Shown here piece by piece: positions 1-10,062 of a stretch of DNA of 64,000 bases (the stretch's first letter is position 1; every line of letters starts with the position of its first letter). A program made the position numbers and the translations under genes. Source of the DNA: an uncultured Clostridia bacterium (lineage in GTDB: Bacteria > Bacillota > Clostridia > Christensenellales > Aristaeellaceae); assembly GCA_947166385.1 (NCBI GenBank), contig CAMVEB010000009.1, forward strand, positions 62,001 to 126,000, read 5' to 3'. The notes under the pieces are model-generated. The model had not been told where the DNA came from and did not search any database. It saw only the letters and a program-made list of their open reading frames with translations.

Positions 1-276
1 ACCCAGAATATGATCCGGATTGAAAAGCAGTATCTGCCGCGGGGCGCCAGGGTCCTGATTATTGATGACTTCCTGGCAGACGGGCAGGCGGCCCGGGGCC
101 TGATGAACCTGTGCGAGCAGCAGGGCGCCGAGGTCATCGGCGTGGGCATCGCGGTGGAAAAGGGATTCCAGCCCGGCGGGAAAGCCCTGCGGGAGTCCGG
201 CGTGCATCTTAAGTCTTTGGCAGTGGTTGACGGCATTGTGGACGGGAATATCGTCCTCAGGCCGGAAGACGACTGA
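1..276 (+). CDS. xpt: Xanthine phosphoribosyltransferase, C-terminal part (5' truncated by window edge)
   Basis: Frame open from base 1; PRPP-binding motif VLIIDDFLADGQAA and C-terminal pattern typical of Xpt. Confidence 0.8.
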   Translation, partial: TQNMIRIEKQYLPRGARVLIIDDFLADGQAARGLMNLCEQQGAEVIGVGIAVEKGFQPGGKALRESGVHLKSLAVVDGIVDGNIVLRPEDD

Positions 277-325
277 TCCAATAGAAGTCATTCCCAACCA
301 ATCAAAAAGAGGAGGAACTGATCAC

Positions 326-1504
326 ATGAAAAAGATTATTGCTCTGGTTCTGGCTCTTGTGCTGTGTCTGACCGCGGTGAGCGTGATGGCGGAAGGCGCC
401 AAGGTGAAGGTTGGTTTCATCTTCCTGCATGATGAAAACTCCACTTATGACCTGAACTTCATCAACGCCGCCAAGGCCGCCGCTGAAAAGCTCGGCGTGG
501 AATATGTGGTGAAGACCAATGTCGGCGAGAGTGAAGCCTGCTATGAAACAGCAGCGGACCTGGCAGACAGCGGATGCAACATCATCTTTGCTGACAGCTT
601 CGGCCATGAAGACTACATGATCCAGGCTGCGAAGGAATATCCGGACGTGCAGTTTTGCCATGCGACCGGCACCAAGGCCCATACCGAAGGTCTGGCCAAC
701 TTCCACAATGCTTTCGCCAGCATTTATGAAGGCCGTTTCCTGGGCGGCATCGCCGCGGGCCTGAAGCTGAACCAGATGATCGAAGAAGGCAAGATCACCC
801 CCGAAGAAGCGAAGCTGGGCTACATCGGCGCTTATACCTACGCGGAAGTGATTTCCGGCTACACCTCCTTCTTCCTGGGCGCCCGGAGCGTTTGCCCCAC
901 CGCCACGATGGAAGTGACCTTCACCGGTTCCTGGTATGATCCCGCGCTGGAGCAGGAAGGCGCCATCAAGCTGATCAACGACAAGTGCGTCGTGATCTCT
1001 GAGCATGCCGACTCCATGGGCGCTCCCTCCGAGTGCGAGAAGAACAATATCCCCTTCGTCTTCTACAACGGTTCCGCCGCGGATGCCTGCCCGAACACCT
1101 ACATCGTGGCCAGCCGCATCAACTGGGAGCCCTACTTTGAGCTGATCATCAACGCCGTGGCCAACGGAACCGAGATTCCCGCGGACTATACCGGCACCCT
1201 CGCGACGGACGGCGTTGTGCTGGCTGAGCTGAATGAACAGGCAGCCGCTCCCGGAACCGCTGAAGCGATTGAAGAAGCGAAAGCCAAGATGCTGAGCGGT
1301 GAGCTGAAGGTGTTCGATACCGCGGCCTTCACGAAGGACGGAGCGAAGCTGGAAAGCTATCTGGCTGACGTGGATACCGATCCCGCCTACACTCCGGACA
1401 CCGAAGTGATTTCCGACGGATACTTCCATGAATCCGAGTTCCGCAGCGCTCCCTATTTCGATCTGCAGATCGACGGGATCACCCTGCTGGACACCAAGTT
1501 CTGA
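326..1504 (+). CDS. BMP family ABC transporter substrate-binding lipoprotein (PnrA/BmpA-like, nucleoside)
   Basis: ATG at 326 after GGAGG; signal peptide; KVGFIFLHDENSTYDLNF; downstream ATPase and two permeases. Confidence 0.85.
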   Translation: MKKIIALVLALVLCLTAVSVMAEGAKVKVGFIFLHDENSTYDLNFINAAKAAAEKLGVEYVVKTNVGESEACYETAADLADSGCNIIFADSFGHEDYMIQAAKEYPDVQFCHATGTKAHTEGLANFHNAFASIYEGRFLGGIAAGLKLNQMIEEGKITPEEAKLGYIGAYTYAEVISGYTSFFLGARSVCPTATMEVTFTGSWYDPALEQEGAIKLINDKCVVISEHADSMGAPSECEKNNIPFVFYNGSAADACPNTYIVASRINWEPYFELIINAVANGTEIPADYTGTLATDGVVLAELNEQAAAPGTAEAIEEAKAKMLSGELKVFDTAAFTKDGAKLESYLADVDTDPAYTPDTEVISDGYFHESEFRSAPYFDLQIDGITLLDTKF

Positions 1505-1556
1505 TCCTGAAAAATAAGGAAAGGGTCCCGGTCTGCGGCTGGGACCCTTCCTCTCA

Positions 1557-1611
1557 TTTTTCCGCAAAGGGCAGAGCAGCGGGAAGGGCTGCTTTGCCCT
1601 TTGCGGAAAAA
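1557..1611. other. Long near-perfect inverted repeat between the binding-protein gene and its ATPase gene
   Basis: TTTTTCCGCAAAGGGCAgAGCAGC...GCTGCTtTGCCCTTTGCGGAAAAA. Confidence 0.75.
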
Positions 1612-1645
1612 CCACAATGAGACTGACAGAGCGGAGGATAATTGC

Positions 1646-3178
1646 TTGAATACATCGGTTGCGGTGGAAATGCGGAATATCAGCAAACGATTCGGAACTG
1701 TTCAGGCGAATCAGGACGTTTCCCTGGATATCCGGCGCGGGGAAATCCTGGCGCTGCTGGGGGAGAACGGCAGCGGCAAGACCACGCTGATGAACATGCT
1801 GGCCGGGATCTACTTTCCGGACAGCGGGACCATCTCTGTAAACGGGGAGCCGGCGGTGATTGCTTCCCCGAAGGAAGCCTTTGAACTGGGGATCGGAATG
1901 ATTCACCAGCATTTTAAGCTGGTGGACGTTTTGAGCGCGGCGGAGAACATCGTGCTGGGCCTGGAAGGGAAACTGGACCTGAAGAGCGCTGTGAAAAAGA
2001 TTCGGGAAATTTGTGACGCCTACGGCTTTGACGTGAATCCGAGCCAGAAGATATATGATATGTCCGTTTCCCAGAAGCAGACGGTGGAGATTGTCAAAGT
2101 GCTGTACCGCGGAGCGGATATCCTGATCCTGGACGAGCCCACCGCCGTGCTGACGCCGCAGGAAACAGACAAGCTGTTCGCCGTTCTGCGGAATATGCGG
2201 GACGACGGGAAAGCCATCGTGATCATCACGCACAAGCTGAATGAAGTGCAGACCCTGTCTGACAAGGTGGCGGTACTCCGTGGAGGCAGATATATCGGCA
2301 CGCTGATCACGAAGGATACGAACGCCCAGGAAATGACCGATATGATGGTCGGACGCGCGGTGTCGCTGAATATTGACCGGCCTGATCCTGTGGATCCGCA
2401 GCTGCGGCTGGAGATCCGCGACCTGACGGTACGGAATGAGGAAGGCCTGCTGAAACTGGATCACGTTTCCTTTGACGCAAACAGCGGGGAGATCCTCGGA
2501 ATCGCCGGCATCTCCGGCGCGGGGCAGAAAGAACTGCTGGAAGCAATTTACGGTCTGCAAGGTACGGAAGAGGGAACGGTGATTTTCCATGATCCGGAAA
2601 CGAACAAGGCGATCGACCTGAAATACAAAACACCGATGCAGATCCGGCAGCTGGGCGTGTCCCTGAGCTTCGTACCGGAAGACCGGCTGGGCATGGGCCT
2701 GGTCGGCAGTATGGACATTACGGACAACATGATGCTGCGCAGCTACCGAAGCGGCCCGCACGGATTTTTGAACCGGAAAGCCCCGAAGAGTATGGCCAGG
2801 TGGATCATCCGGGAGCTGGAAATCTCCACACCCGGGACGACGACGCCGGTCCGTCGGCTGTCCGGCGGCAATGTGCAGAAGGTTCTGGTCGGCCGGGAAA
2901 TCGCCCAGACGCCCAAAGTGCTGATGATGGCATATCCGGTACGCGGACTGGATATCAACTCTTCCTACACAATCTATCAGCTGATGAACCTGCAGAAAGA
3001 AAAAGGAGTTGCCGTGATCTTTGTGGGTGAGGACCTGGACGTGCTGATGGAACTGTGCGACCGGATCCTGGTGCTGTGCGCCGGAAAGGTCAGCGGAATG
3101 GTGGACGGGCGGAAAGCGGACAAACAGAAGATCGGGATGATGATGACCCGAGTGGGAGGTGAACAGGATGGCGAATAA
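1646..3178 (+). CDS. Nucleoside/sugar ABC transporter ATP-binding protein (two ABC domains)
   Basis: TTG start with GGAGG 8 nt upstream; Walker A GENGSGKTT, Walker B LILDEPTAVLTPQE; second ABC domain with SGGNVQKVLVGRE. Confidence 0.85.
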   Translation: MNTSVAVEMRNISKRFGTVQANQDVSLDIRRGEILALLGENGSGKTTLMNMLAGIYFPDSGTISVNGEPAVIASPKEAFELGIGMIHQHFKLVDVLSAAENIVLGLEGKLDLKSAVKKIREICDAYGFDVNPSQKIYDMSVSQKQTVEIVKVLYRGADILILDEPTAVLTPQETDKLFAVLRNMRDDGKAIVIITHKLNEVQTLSDKVAVLRGGRYIGTLITKDTNAQEMTDMMVGRAVSLNIDRPDPVDPQLRLEIRDLTVRNEEGLLKLDHVSFDANSGEILGIAGISGAGQKELLEAIYGLQGTEEGTVIFHDPETNKAIDLKYKTPMQIRQLGVSLSFVPEDRLGMGLVGSMDITDNMMLRSYRSGPHGFLNRKAPKSMARWIIRELEISTPGTTTPVRRLSGGNVQKVLVGREIAQTPKVLMMAYPVRGLDINSSYTIYQLMNLQKEKGVAVIFVGEDLDVLMELCDRILVLCAGKVSGMVDGRKADKQKIGMMMTRVGGEQDGE

Positions 3179-4280
3179 GTTGAAAGAGCCGCTGATCCAT
3201 ATCTCCCGGAGGAGCGTGCTGCCCTGGTATCAGAGCTGGGGAATCCGCGCGGGCGCGGTGATCCTGTCCCTGGGCGTCTGCGCGCTGGTGACCATGCTGA
3301 CGACCGGCGAAAACCCCTTCAGTGTGTTCGGGGCGATTTATGACGCTTCCTTTTCCACCCAGCGCCGCACCTGGGTGCTGTTCCAGAATATCGCGATGCT
3401 GCTGAGCGTGTCGCTGGCGGTTGTTCCGGCGTTCCGGATGCGCTTCTGGAATCTGGGCGGTGAAGGCCAGATGCTGGCCGGCGGCCTGGCGTCCACGGCC
3501 TGCATGATCTGCCTGCGCGATGTGCTGCCCAATGCTGTGCTGATCCCGGTGATCGTTGTCTGCAGCATTGCCGCCGGAGCGATCTGGGGCATGATCCCCG
3601 CGCTCTTTAAGGCGAAGTGGGGAACGAATGAAACGCTGTTCACCCTGATGATGAACTATATCGCCATCCAGCTGGTTTCCTTCTTCATTATTGTCTGGGA
3701 AATGCCCAAGGGCGCCGGCCAGATCGGCATTATCAACCAGAACACGGAGATCGGCTGGCTGCCGGCGATCGGGGGGCAGAAATACCTGCTGAATATTATC
3801 GTTGTGGCGGTCCTGACAGCGGCCATGTATGTCTATATGAACTATTCCAAGCAGGGATATGAGATCTCCGTGGTCGGCGAGAGCGTGCGCACAGCCCGGT
3901 ATGTCGGCATCAAGGTGGAACGGGTCATCGTCCGGACGATGATTATTTCCGGCGCGCTCTGCGGCCTGACCGGTATGCTGCTGGTCAGCGGCACCGATCA
4001 TACCCTGACCACCACGATCACCGGAGGCCGGGGCTTTACGGCGGTGCTGGTGGCCTGGATGGCCAAATTTAACCCGGTCTGGATGATCCTGACGTCTTTC
4101 CTGCTGGTCTTCCTGGACAAGGGCGCCGGCGATATTACGACGAAGTTCGGGCTGAACAGGTCCTTTTCGGATATCCTGACGGGGATTATCCTGTTCTTCA
4201 TCATTGGCAGCGAATTCTTTATCAATTACCGGATCAGCTTCCGTCATTCAGCAAAGAAGGGGGAAACGGATCATGTTTGA
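3168..4280 (+). CDS. ABC transporter permease (nucleoside type)
   Basis: Multi-TM protein; overlaps ATPase stop; BPD_transp_2-like; GGEGQMLAGG motif. Confidence 0.82.
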   Translation: MANKLKEPLIHISRRSVLPWYQSWGIRAGAVILSLGVCALVTMLTTGENPFSVFGAIYDASFSTQRRTWVLFQNIAMLLSVSLAVVPAFRMRFWNLGGEGQMLAGGLASTACMICLRDVLPNAVLIPVIVVCSIAAGAIWGMIPALFKAKWGTNETLFTLMMNYIAIQLVSFFIIVWEMPKGAGQIGIINQNTEIGWLPAIGGQKYLLNIIVVAVLTAAMYVYMNYSKQGYEISVVGESVRTARYVGIKVERVIVRTMIISGALCGLTGMLLVSGTDHTLTTTITGGRGFTAVLVAWMAKFNPVWMILTSFLLVFLDKGAGDITTKFGLNRSFSDILTGIILFFIIGSEFFINYRISFRHSAKKGETDHV

Positions 4281-5271
4281 TTTCCTGCTCACATTTATTC
4301 CCCGGGCGATTGTTCAGGGGATCCCGCTGCTTTACGGAAGTACGGGGGAGACGCTGACGGAGAAATCCGGCAACCTGAACCTCGGTATTCCCGGCATCAT
4401 GTATGTCGGCGCGATCAGCGGGGTCATCGGATCCTTCTTTTATGAATCCTCGCTGCCGTCGCCGGAAGCTTTCAGCGGCTTCCTCGCGGTGCTGATCACG
4501 CTGTGCGCCACGCTGCTGGGTTCCCTTCTGATGGGGCTGCTGTATTGCTTCCTGACGGTTACGCTCCGGGCCAACCAGAACGTGACCGGCCTTGCGATGA
4601 CGACCTTCGGCGTGGGCTTCGGCAATTTCTTCGGCGGCAGCCTGATTAAGCTGAGCGGCAATAATATGCCGTATCTGGCCCTGACCAACACCAGCATGGC
4701 TTTCCGGGCCCCGATGCCCGGCGCGAATACCACCGGGTGGTTCGGCAGCCTGTTCCTGTCCTACGGATTCCTGGCCTATCTGGCGGTGATTCTTTCGCTG
4801 ATCGCCGCGTTTGTGCTGAAGAAAACCCGGATCGGCCTGCACCTGCGCGCGGTAGGCGAGAATCCCGCCACGGCGGACGCGGCCGGCATCAATGTGGCCC
4901 GGTATAAATACGCGGCCACCTGCATCGGCAGCATGATCGCGGGCCTCGGCGGCCTGTATTATGTGATGGATTACGCCAGCGGCATCTGGAGCAACAACGC
5001 CTTCGGCGACCGCGGCTGGCTGGCGATCGCGCTGGTCATCTTCACCATCTGGCGGCCGAATCTGGGCATACTTTCCTCGTTCCTGTTCGGCGGTTTGTAT
5101 ATTCTGCATATGTATATCCCGACCGGAATGGACCTGACGGTCAAGGAACTGTACAAAATGGCGCCGTACGTGGTGACCATTATCGTGCTGATCATTTCCA
5201 GCATCCGCAACCGCAGGGAGAATCAGCCTCCGGCCAGCCTGGGCCTCAGCTATTTCCGTGAGGAGCGATAG
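4273..5271 (+). CDS. ABC transporter permease (nucleoside type)
   Basis: Multi-TM; LNLGIPGIMYVGA; overlaps previous permease gene. Confidence 0.82.
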   Translation: MFDFLLTFIPRAIVQGIPLLYGSTGETLTEKSGNLNLGIPGIMYVGAISGVIGSFFYESSLPSPEAFSGFLAVLITLCATLLGSLLMGLLYCFLTVTLRANQNVTGLAMTTFGVGFGNFFGGSLIKLSGNNMPYLALTNTSMAFRAPMPGANTTGWFGSLFLSYGFLAYLAVILSLIAAFVLKKTRIGLHLRAVGENPATADAAGINVARYKYAATCIGSMIAGLGGLYYVMDYASGIWSNNAFGDRGWLAIALVIFTIWRPNLGILSSFLFGGLYILHMYIPTGMDLTVKELYKMAPYVVTIIVLIISSIRNRRENQPPASLGLSYFREER

Positions 5272-5306
5272 GCAAAATCATCAGCAGACAAGAGGAGAAA
5301 TACGCG

Positions 5307-6158
5307 ATGAAAGTCAGAATGACGGCGGACAGCACGTGCGATCTGAGCCCGGAACTGATCCGGAAATATGATATCGGGATCGCACCCCTGAGCGTGATTA
5401 TTGACGGGCAGGTATTCCATGACGGCGTGGATGTGACGCCCCGGGATGTATTCCGGGCGGCGGAAGCGGGAAAATCCGTGCGGACCGCGGCGGTGAATAC
5501 CTATGAGTATAAAGAATTCTTTACAGATCAGCTGAAGAACTGCGACCAGCTGGTGCATATCTGCATCAGCAGTGAGTTTTCCACCTGCTACAACGACGCG
5601 GTGGAAGCCAGCCGGGAGATGGACAACGTCTTTGTGGTGGACAGCCGCAACCTCTCCACAGGCAGCGGGCTGCTGGTTCTGGAAGGAACGGATCTGATTG
5701 CCGAGGGCAGGGAAGGCGAAGAGATTGCCGAAACGCTGAGAAGCCGGACGGGCCTGGTGGATGCCAGCTTTACCGTGCGTACGGTGGATTATCTGCGCCG
5801 GGGCGGCCGCTGTTCGGGGCTGGAAGCCCTGGGGGCCAAGATGCTGCATATCCGCCCGTCCATCGTGGTCCGGGACGGGAAAATGCATCCCGGGGATAAA
5901 TACCGCGGCCGGTATGAGCATTATCTGAAGCATTATATCCATGATACGCTTGCCGATGACAGCACCATTGATTTCCGCCGGGTGTTTGTGACCCATTCCC
6001 CGAGCGAGGAAGGCCTGGTGCGCTTTGCCATCGATACTGTCAAGAGCTACGGTCTTTTCCGGGAGGTCCTGGAGACCATGGCAGGCTGTACCGTCTGCAC
6101 CCACTGCGGGCCGGATACGCTGGGCATCCTTTTCATGCGGAAGAGTCCGAAGCCATGA
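5307..6158 (+). CDS. DegV family fatty-acid-binding protein
   Basis: TADSTCDLSPEL start, SSEFSTCYNDA and DSRNLSTGSGLLV motifs of DegV. Confidence 0.85.
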   Translation: MKVRMTADSTCDLSPELIRKYDIGIAPLSVIIDGQVFHDGVDVTPRDVFRAAEAGKSVRTAAVNTYEYKEFFTDQLKNCDQLVHICISSEFSTCYNDAVEASREMDNVFVVDSRNLSTGSGLLVLEGTDLIAEGREGEEIAETLRSRTGLVDASFTVRTVDYLRRGGRCSGLEALGAKMLHIRPSIVVRDGKMHPGDKYRGRYEHYLKHYIHDTLADDSTIDFRRVFVTHSPSEEGLVRFAIDTVKSYGLFREVLETMAGCTVCTHCGPDTLGILFMRKSPKP

Positions 6159-6586
6159 AGACGAAGAAAAACCCGAAGACGATAGCCGGCCTGATTGTGC
6201 TGGCGGTGCTGCTGGGCGCGCTGGCATTCCTGCTGACCCGGCTGATTCCCATGGCGGGAGAAGTCCGGCGGGAAATGAGCCTGACGCCCACGCCGCTTCC
6301 GGAAACGCCGAAGAGCGTGATGGCGGAGACGGCGGATCCGGCGGCGCCCACGGCGGAGCCGGTCCTGCGCACCGGCAGCCGGGGGCAGGAAGTCCAGGAT
6401 CTGCAGAGCCGGCTTTATACCCTGGGATATTACACAGGCGAATTTGACGGCCAGTTCGGGCCGGCGACCAAGGAGGCTGTCATGGCCTTCCAGAAAGCGA
6501 ACGACCTGGACGCGGACGGCATGGTGGGCGTGGAAACCAGGGATCTTCTTTTCTCCCCGCAGGCAAAACCGAAACCAAAGCAATAG
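6155..6586 (+). CDS. Peptidoglycan-binding (PG_binding_1) domain protein with N-terminal TM
   Basis: GSRGQEVQDLQSRLYTLGYYTGEFDGQFGPATKEAVMAFQ. Confidence 0.8.
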   Translation: MKTKKNPKTIAGLIVLAVLLGALAFLLTRLIPMAGEVRREMSLTPTPLPETPKSVMAETADPAAPTAEPVLRTGSRGQEVQDLQSRLYTLGYYTGEFDGQFGPATKEAVMAFQKANDLDADGMVGVETRDLLFSPQAKPKPKQ

Positions 6587-6600
6587 AAAAGCAATCAAAA

Positions 6601-6628
6601 CATGGCAGAAGCTCCTGCCATGTTTTTT
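6601..6628 (+). terminator. Rho-independent terminator
   Basis: CATGGCAG-aagctc-CTGCCATG-TTTTTT. Confidence 0.85.
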
Positions 6629-6650
6629 CATCAGTGTTAATTTTTGGCGT

Positions 6651-7949
6651 TTATTTTTCCGACGCCGCCAGGCCCAGCACCACCCAGAACATCGGGGCGA
6701 CCATGCAGACCGAGAAGGAGAAGAAAGCCTGCACGGCGTAGCAGAAGACGCCGCCCCGCCACGGAAGCGTTTCGGCGGTTTCGACATGACGCTTCCGGAT
6801 CAGGACGGACAGGATGATTCCGACAAAGCACAGCAGCGCGAACAGCCCGTGATTCAGCAGGTGAGCCAGGTACTCATTATGCGGGTTGTCAAAGGAATGG
6901 GGAAGCAGGACGCTTCCCTGGCGGTCCGGCAGGGTGATTCCTTCCGCCTGAAGATACTGGCTGAAGCGCAGGGAAAAGGTATCGGATCCGGTGCCGGTCA
7001 GCAGCCGGCCGGAGCCGGCCAGGGCAAGACCGTATTTCAGCAGCGCCAGGCGGTTGCTTCCGAAGGACAGCTGCGGCCGCCCCTGCAGGATTTCATGGAT
7101 TTCCCACATCCCGCCGGTGGAAGCCGGCCAGAACCAGATCACCAGGAAAACCAGGACGATCAGCACCGCCAGCGCCAGGACACGGGTTTTCCGCGGAGCG
7201 AGGGAGATGAGCAGGGCGCCGGCCAGAACGCCAAGCGTCAGCAGGCTGAACAGGACGCCCATCGTGAGGATCAGGAAAAAGGACGCCAGCAGCCCGAGAA
7301 ACGGGCAGAGGAAAGGCATCCGGCTGCGGAGCCCGGCCGGGCGGGACATCAGGATTCGCCTGCTTCCGGCGCAGGCGGGGAGAAACAGGCCGGAAAGCAG
7401 ACAGAGATATCCGGCGACCATGTCCACGTTGCCGATCGGCCCCTGAAACTCCGGCGTATCGGCATAGCTGCGGCCGGCGGGATACAGGCCGAAGACATTG
7501 ATCCCGCCCCACTGGAGCAGGACGATGACCAGGTAAACCATCACCCCGCCACAGGCGGAGTACAGAACCGGCCGGACGCGAACCCGGGAAAAGGAGAAGA
7601 GAAAGAACAGCGCCAGATAGCACAGCTGGGTCATGAGCCCTTCCCGGCGGGCGGAAACCCCGATCCACCAGATGCCGCCGGGATAGGGCGAGGCCAGGCA
7701 GCTGATCAGCATGCAAAGCAGGAGACCGCCTCCCGCCAGGAGGGGGATCCACCGCGGCCGGGCGAGCTGATGCCGGAAGAGATCAACCAGAAAGCCTGTC
7801 GCTGTCAGCCCGAGCAGGATCCACATCAGGACCCACTTGTCATAGGTGATATGCGCATAGGATCCGAACTGCAGCAGCGGGAAAAGCCCCAGCCAGAGAC
7901 AGGCGGAAACGGTCATCCCGGTACCGTTTTTTGTTTGTCCTGTCTGCAT
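6651..7949 (-). CDS. O-antigen ligase/polymerase (Wzy/WaaL-like) membrane protein
   Basis: Likely start MQTGQTKNG at 7949; multi-TM; PHSFDNPHNEYLAHLLNHGLFAL motif of the O-antigen ligase family. Confidence 0.75.
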   Translation of the reverse strand: MQTGQTKNGTGMTVSACLWLGLFPLLQFGSYAHITYDKWVLMWILLGLTATGFLVDLFRHQLARPRWIPLLAGGGLLLCMLISCLASPYPGGIWWIGVSARREGLMTQLCYLALFFLFSFSRVRVRPVLYSACGGVMVYLVIVLLQWGGINVFGLYPAGRSYADTPEFQGPIGNVDMVAGYLCLLSGLFLPACAGSRRILMSRPAGLRSRMPFLCPFLGLLASFFLILTMGVLFSLLTLGVLAGALLISLAPRKTRVLALAVLIVLVFLVIWFWPASTGGMWEIHEILQGRPQLSFGSNRLALLKYGLALAGSGRLLTGTGSDTFSLRFSQYLQAEGITLPDRQGSVLLPHSFDNPHNEYLAHLLNHGLFALLCFVGIILSVLIRKRHVETAETLPWRGGVFCYAVQAFFSFSVCMVAPMFWVVLGLAASEK

Positions 7950-8069
7950 GATCCGGCCTCCTTTCCGTTGTTTTTCACAGGCTGTTGTGATAAAATTTCC
8001 ACAGATAGTATACATCATCCGGCGATTTGACCGCAAGCGCGGCCATGGGTGCGGAAGGGAGCGAAGACC

Positions 8070-9155
8070 ATGAAGGTGGTGCTGGAGAACCTGACCAAGC
8101 AATTCCCGGCCAGGAGCAAAAAAGACAGGGACGTGATCGCTGTCAACCATTTCAATTTCGAGATTCCCGACGGGCAGCTGATCGGGCTGCTCGGCCCCAG
8201 CGGATGCGGCAAGAGCACCACGCTGAACCTGATCAGCGGGCTGGAAACGCCGACCTCCGGGAAAATTTATTTCGGGGACGAAGATGTGACCGCCCTGCCG
8301 CCGGAGGCGCGGGGAGTCGGCCTTGTCTTCCAGAACTATGCCCTTTATCCCCATCTGACGGTGGAGGAAAACATCATTTTCCCGTTGCAGAACCTGAAGG
8401 GCGCGAAAAAGATGACGAAGGAAGAGATGCATCGCAAGGCGGTGGAAACCGCGAAGCTGGTGCAGATCGACGCGCTGATGGAGCGGAAGCCGAAAGAGCT
8501 TTCCGGCGGCCAGCAGCAGCGGGTGGCGATCGCCCGCGCGCTGGTGAAGATCCCGCGGGTGCTGCTGCTGGATGAGCCGCTGAGCAATCTGGACGCCCGC
8601 CTGCGCCTGCAGACCCGGGAGGAACTGCGCCGGATCCAGCGGGATACCGGCGTGACCACCATTTTCGTGACCCACGATCAGGAGGAAGCGATGAGCATCA
8701 GCGACCTGATCATTGTCATGAAGGATGGCGTGGTGCATCAGATCGGCAAACCACAGGATGTTTACGACGAGCCGGCGAACCTCTTTGTGGCGCAGTTCCT
8801 CGGCACGCCGCAGATCAACGTGTTTGAGGGGGAAATCCGGAACGGCAGGGTTCGCATCGGGGACGAGGATGTGCTGGACGCGCCCGGGAAAGCGGACCGG
8901 TCCGTGTGGGTCGGCATTCGTCCGGAGGGCTTTATTCCGGATCCGGACGGCCCGTTCACCTGCCGGATGGACCGGGTGGAGGTCATGGGCCGGGATGTCA
9001 GCGTTGTTTCGACCCACGTGAAGATGACAGGCAAGTGCGTCCGCTCCATTGTCAGCGCCGAGAACCGCTTCGAGCCGGGGCAGGAGCTGGTCCGGTTCCG
9101 CCTGAAGCCGTACAAGGTTTTCCTCTTTGACCGGGAGAGCGAGGAACGGGTATGA
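8070..9155 (+). CDS. Sugar ABC transporter ATP-binding protein (UgpC/MsmK/MalK-like)
   Basis: GPSGCGKSTTLN, LSGGQQQRVAIARAL, LLLDEPLSNLDA, C-terminal TOBE-like domain. Confidence 0.88.
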   Translation: MKVVLENLTKQFPARSKKDRDVIAVNHFNFEIPDGQLIGLLGPSGCGKSTTLNLISGLETPTSGKIYFGDEDVTALPPEARGVGLVFQNYALYPHLTVEENIIFPLQNLKGAKKMTKEEMHRKAVETAKLVQIDALMERKPKELSGGQQQRVAIARALVKIPRVLLLDEPLSNLDARLRLQTREELRRIQRDTGVTTIFVTHDQEEAMSISDLIIVMKDGVVHQIGKPQDVYDEPANLFVAQFLGTPQINVFEGEIRNGRVRIGDEDVLDAPGKADRSVWVGIRPEGFIPDPDGPFTCRMDRVEVMGRDVSVVSTHVKMTGKCVRSIVSAENRFEPGQELVRFRLKPYKVFLFDRESEERV

Positions 9156-10045
9156 AGAAGAACAATCTGAAGGCCTGGCTTTATCTGCTGCCGGCGATGC
9201 TGTTCCTGGGAGTATTCATGGTCTACCCCCTGGTGGATGTATGCATTTATTCGCTGGAGGAGAACTTTCATTTTGTCAGCCAGAAATATACCGGCGTCGG
9301 CCTGGGCAATTTCCGGCATGTGCTGACGGATCCCTTCTTTGTGATGGCACTGAAGAACACCCTGATCCTGGTGGCGATCACGGTCCCGGTGAGCACCGGG
9401 CTATCCCTGCTGATCGCCCTGGGGCTCAGCTCGGTCAAAAAGGTGAAGAAGCTCTTCCAGACGGTGTATTTCCTGCCGTATGTCACGAATACGCTGGCGG
9501 TGGGTCTGGTGTTCTGGCTGCTGTTCAAGAATACGGAGCACACGAACGGCCTCATCAGCTCGCTGCTGTCCATGTTCGGCATGGAGCCCATCAACTTCAT
9601 TGAAGGTCAGTACTGGCAGAAGATGATGGTCACCTGCCTGTATACGGTCTGGATCGTGATGCCTTTTAAGATTCTGATCCTGACCAGCGCGCTGGCCAGT
9701 GTCAATCCGGAGTACTATAAGGCAGCGCGGGTGGACGGCGCCAGCAGCGGCCGCATTTTCCGCAAGATCACCCTGCCGATGATCAGCCCCACGGTGTTCT
9801 ACCTGATCATTACCGGCTTTATCGGCGCCTTCAAAGCCTACAGCGACGAGGTGGCCCTTTTCGGAACCAACCTGAACGCGGCCGAAATGAACACGATCGT
9901 CGGCTATGTCTATGACATGCTGTACAGCGACAGCGGCGGCTATCCGGGCTACGCGGCCGCCGCGGCGCTGCTCCTGTTCGGCATTGTGTTTACGATCACC
10001 TTTGTGAACCTGAAGTTCAGCCGGAACAAGGTTCAGTACATGTGA
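9152..10045 (+). CDS. Sugar ABC transporter permease (UgpA/MalF-like)
   Basis: EYYKAARVDGASSGRIFRKITLPMISPT EAA-like loop; overlaps ATPase gene. Confidence 0.87.
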   Translation: MKKNNLKAWLYLLPAMLFLGVFMVYPLVDVCIYSLEENFHFVSQKYTGVGLGNFRHVLTDPFFVMALKNTLILVAITVPVSTGLSLLIALGLSSVKKVKKLFQTVYFLPYVTNTLAVGLVFWLLFKNTEHTNGLISSLLSMFGMEPINFIEGQYWQKMMVTCLYTVWIVMPFKILILTSALASVNPEYYKAARVDGASSGRIFRKITLPMISPTVFYLIITGFIGAFKAYSDEVALFGTNLNAAEMNTIVGYVYDMLYSDSGGYPGYAAAAALLLFGIVFTITFVNLKFSRNKVQYM

Positions 10046-10062
10046 GGAAGGGGAGAAGCCTG

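Noticed and set aside
302-2761. 819-aa minus-strand ORF
   Set aside because: Antisense shadow of the BMP lipoprotein and ATPase genes; low-complexity His/Arg-rich translation, no domain signature.
6444-8030. 528-aa plus-strand ORF
   Set aside because: Shadow of the minus-strand O-antigen-ligase-like gene; Gln/Gly/Arg-rich nonsense composition.
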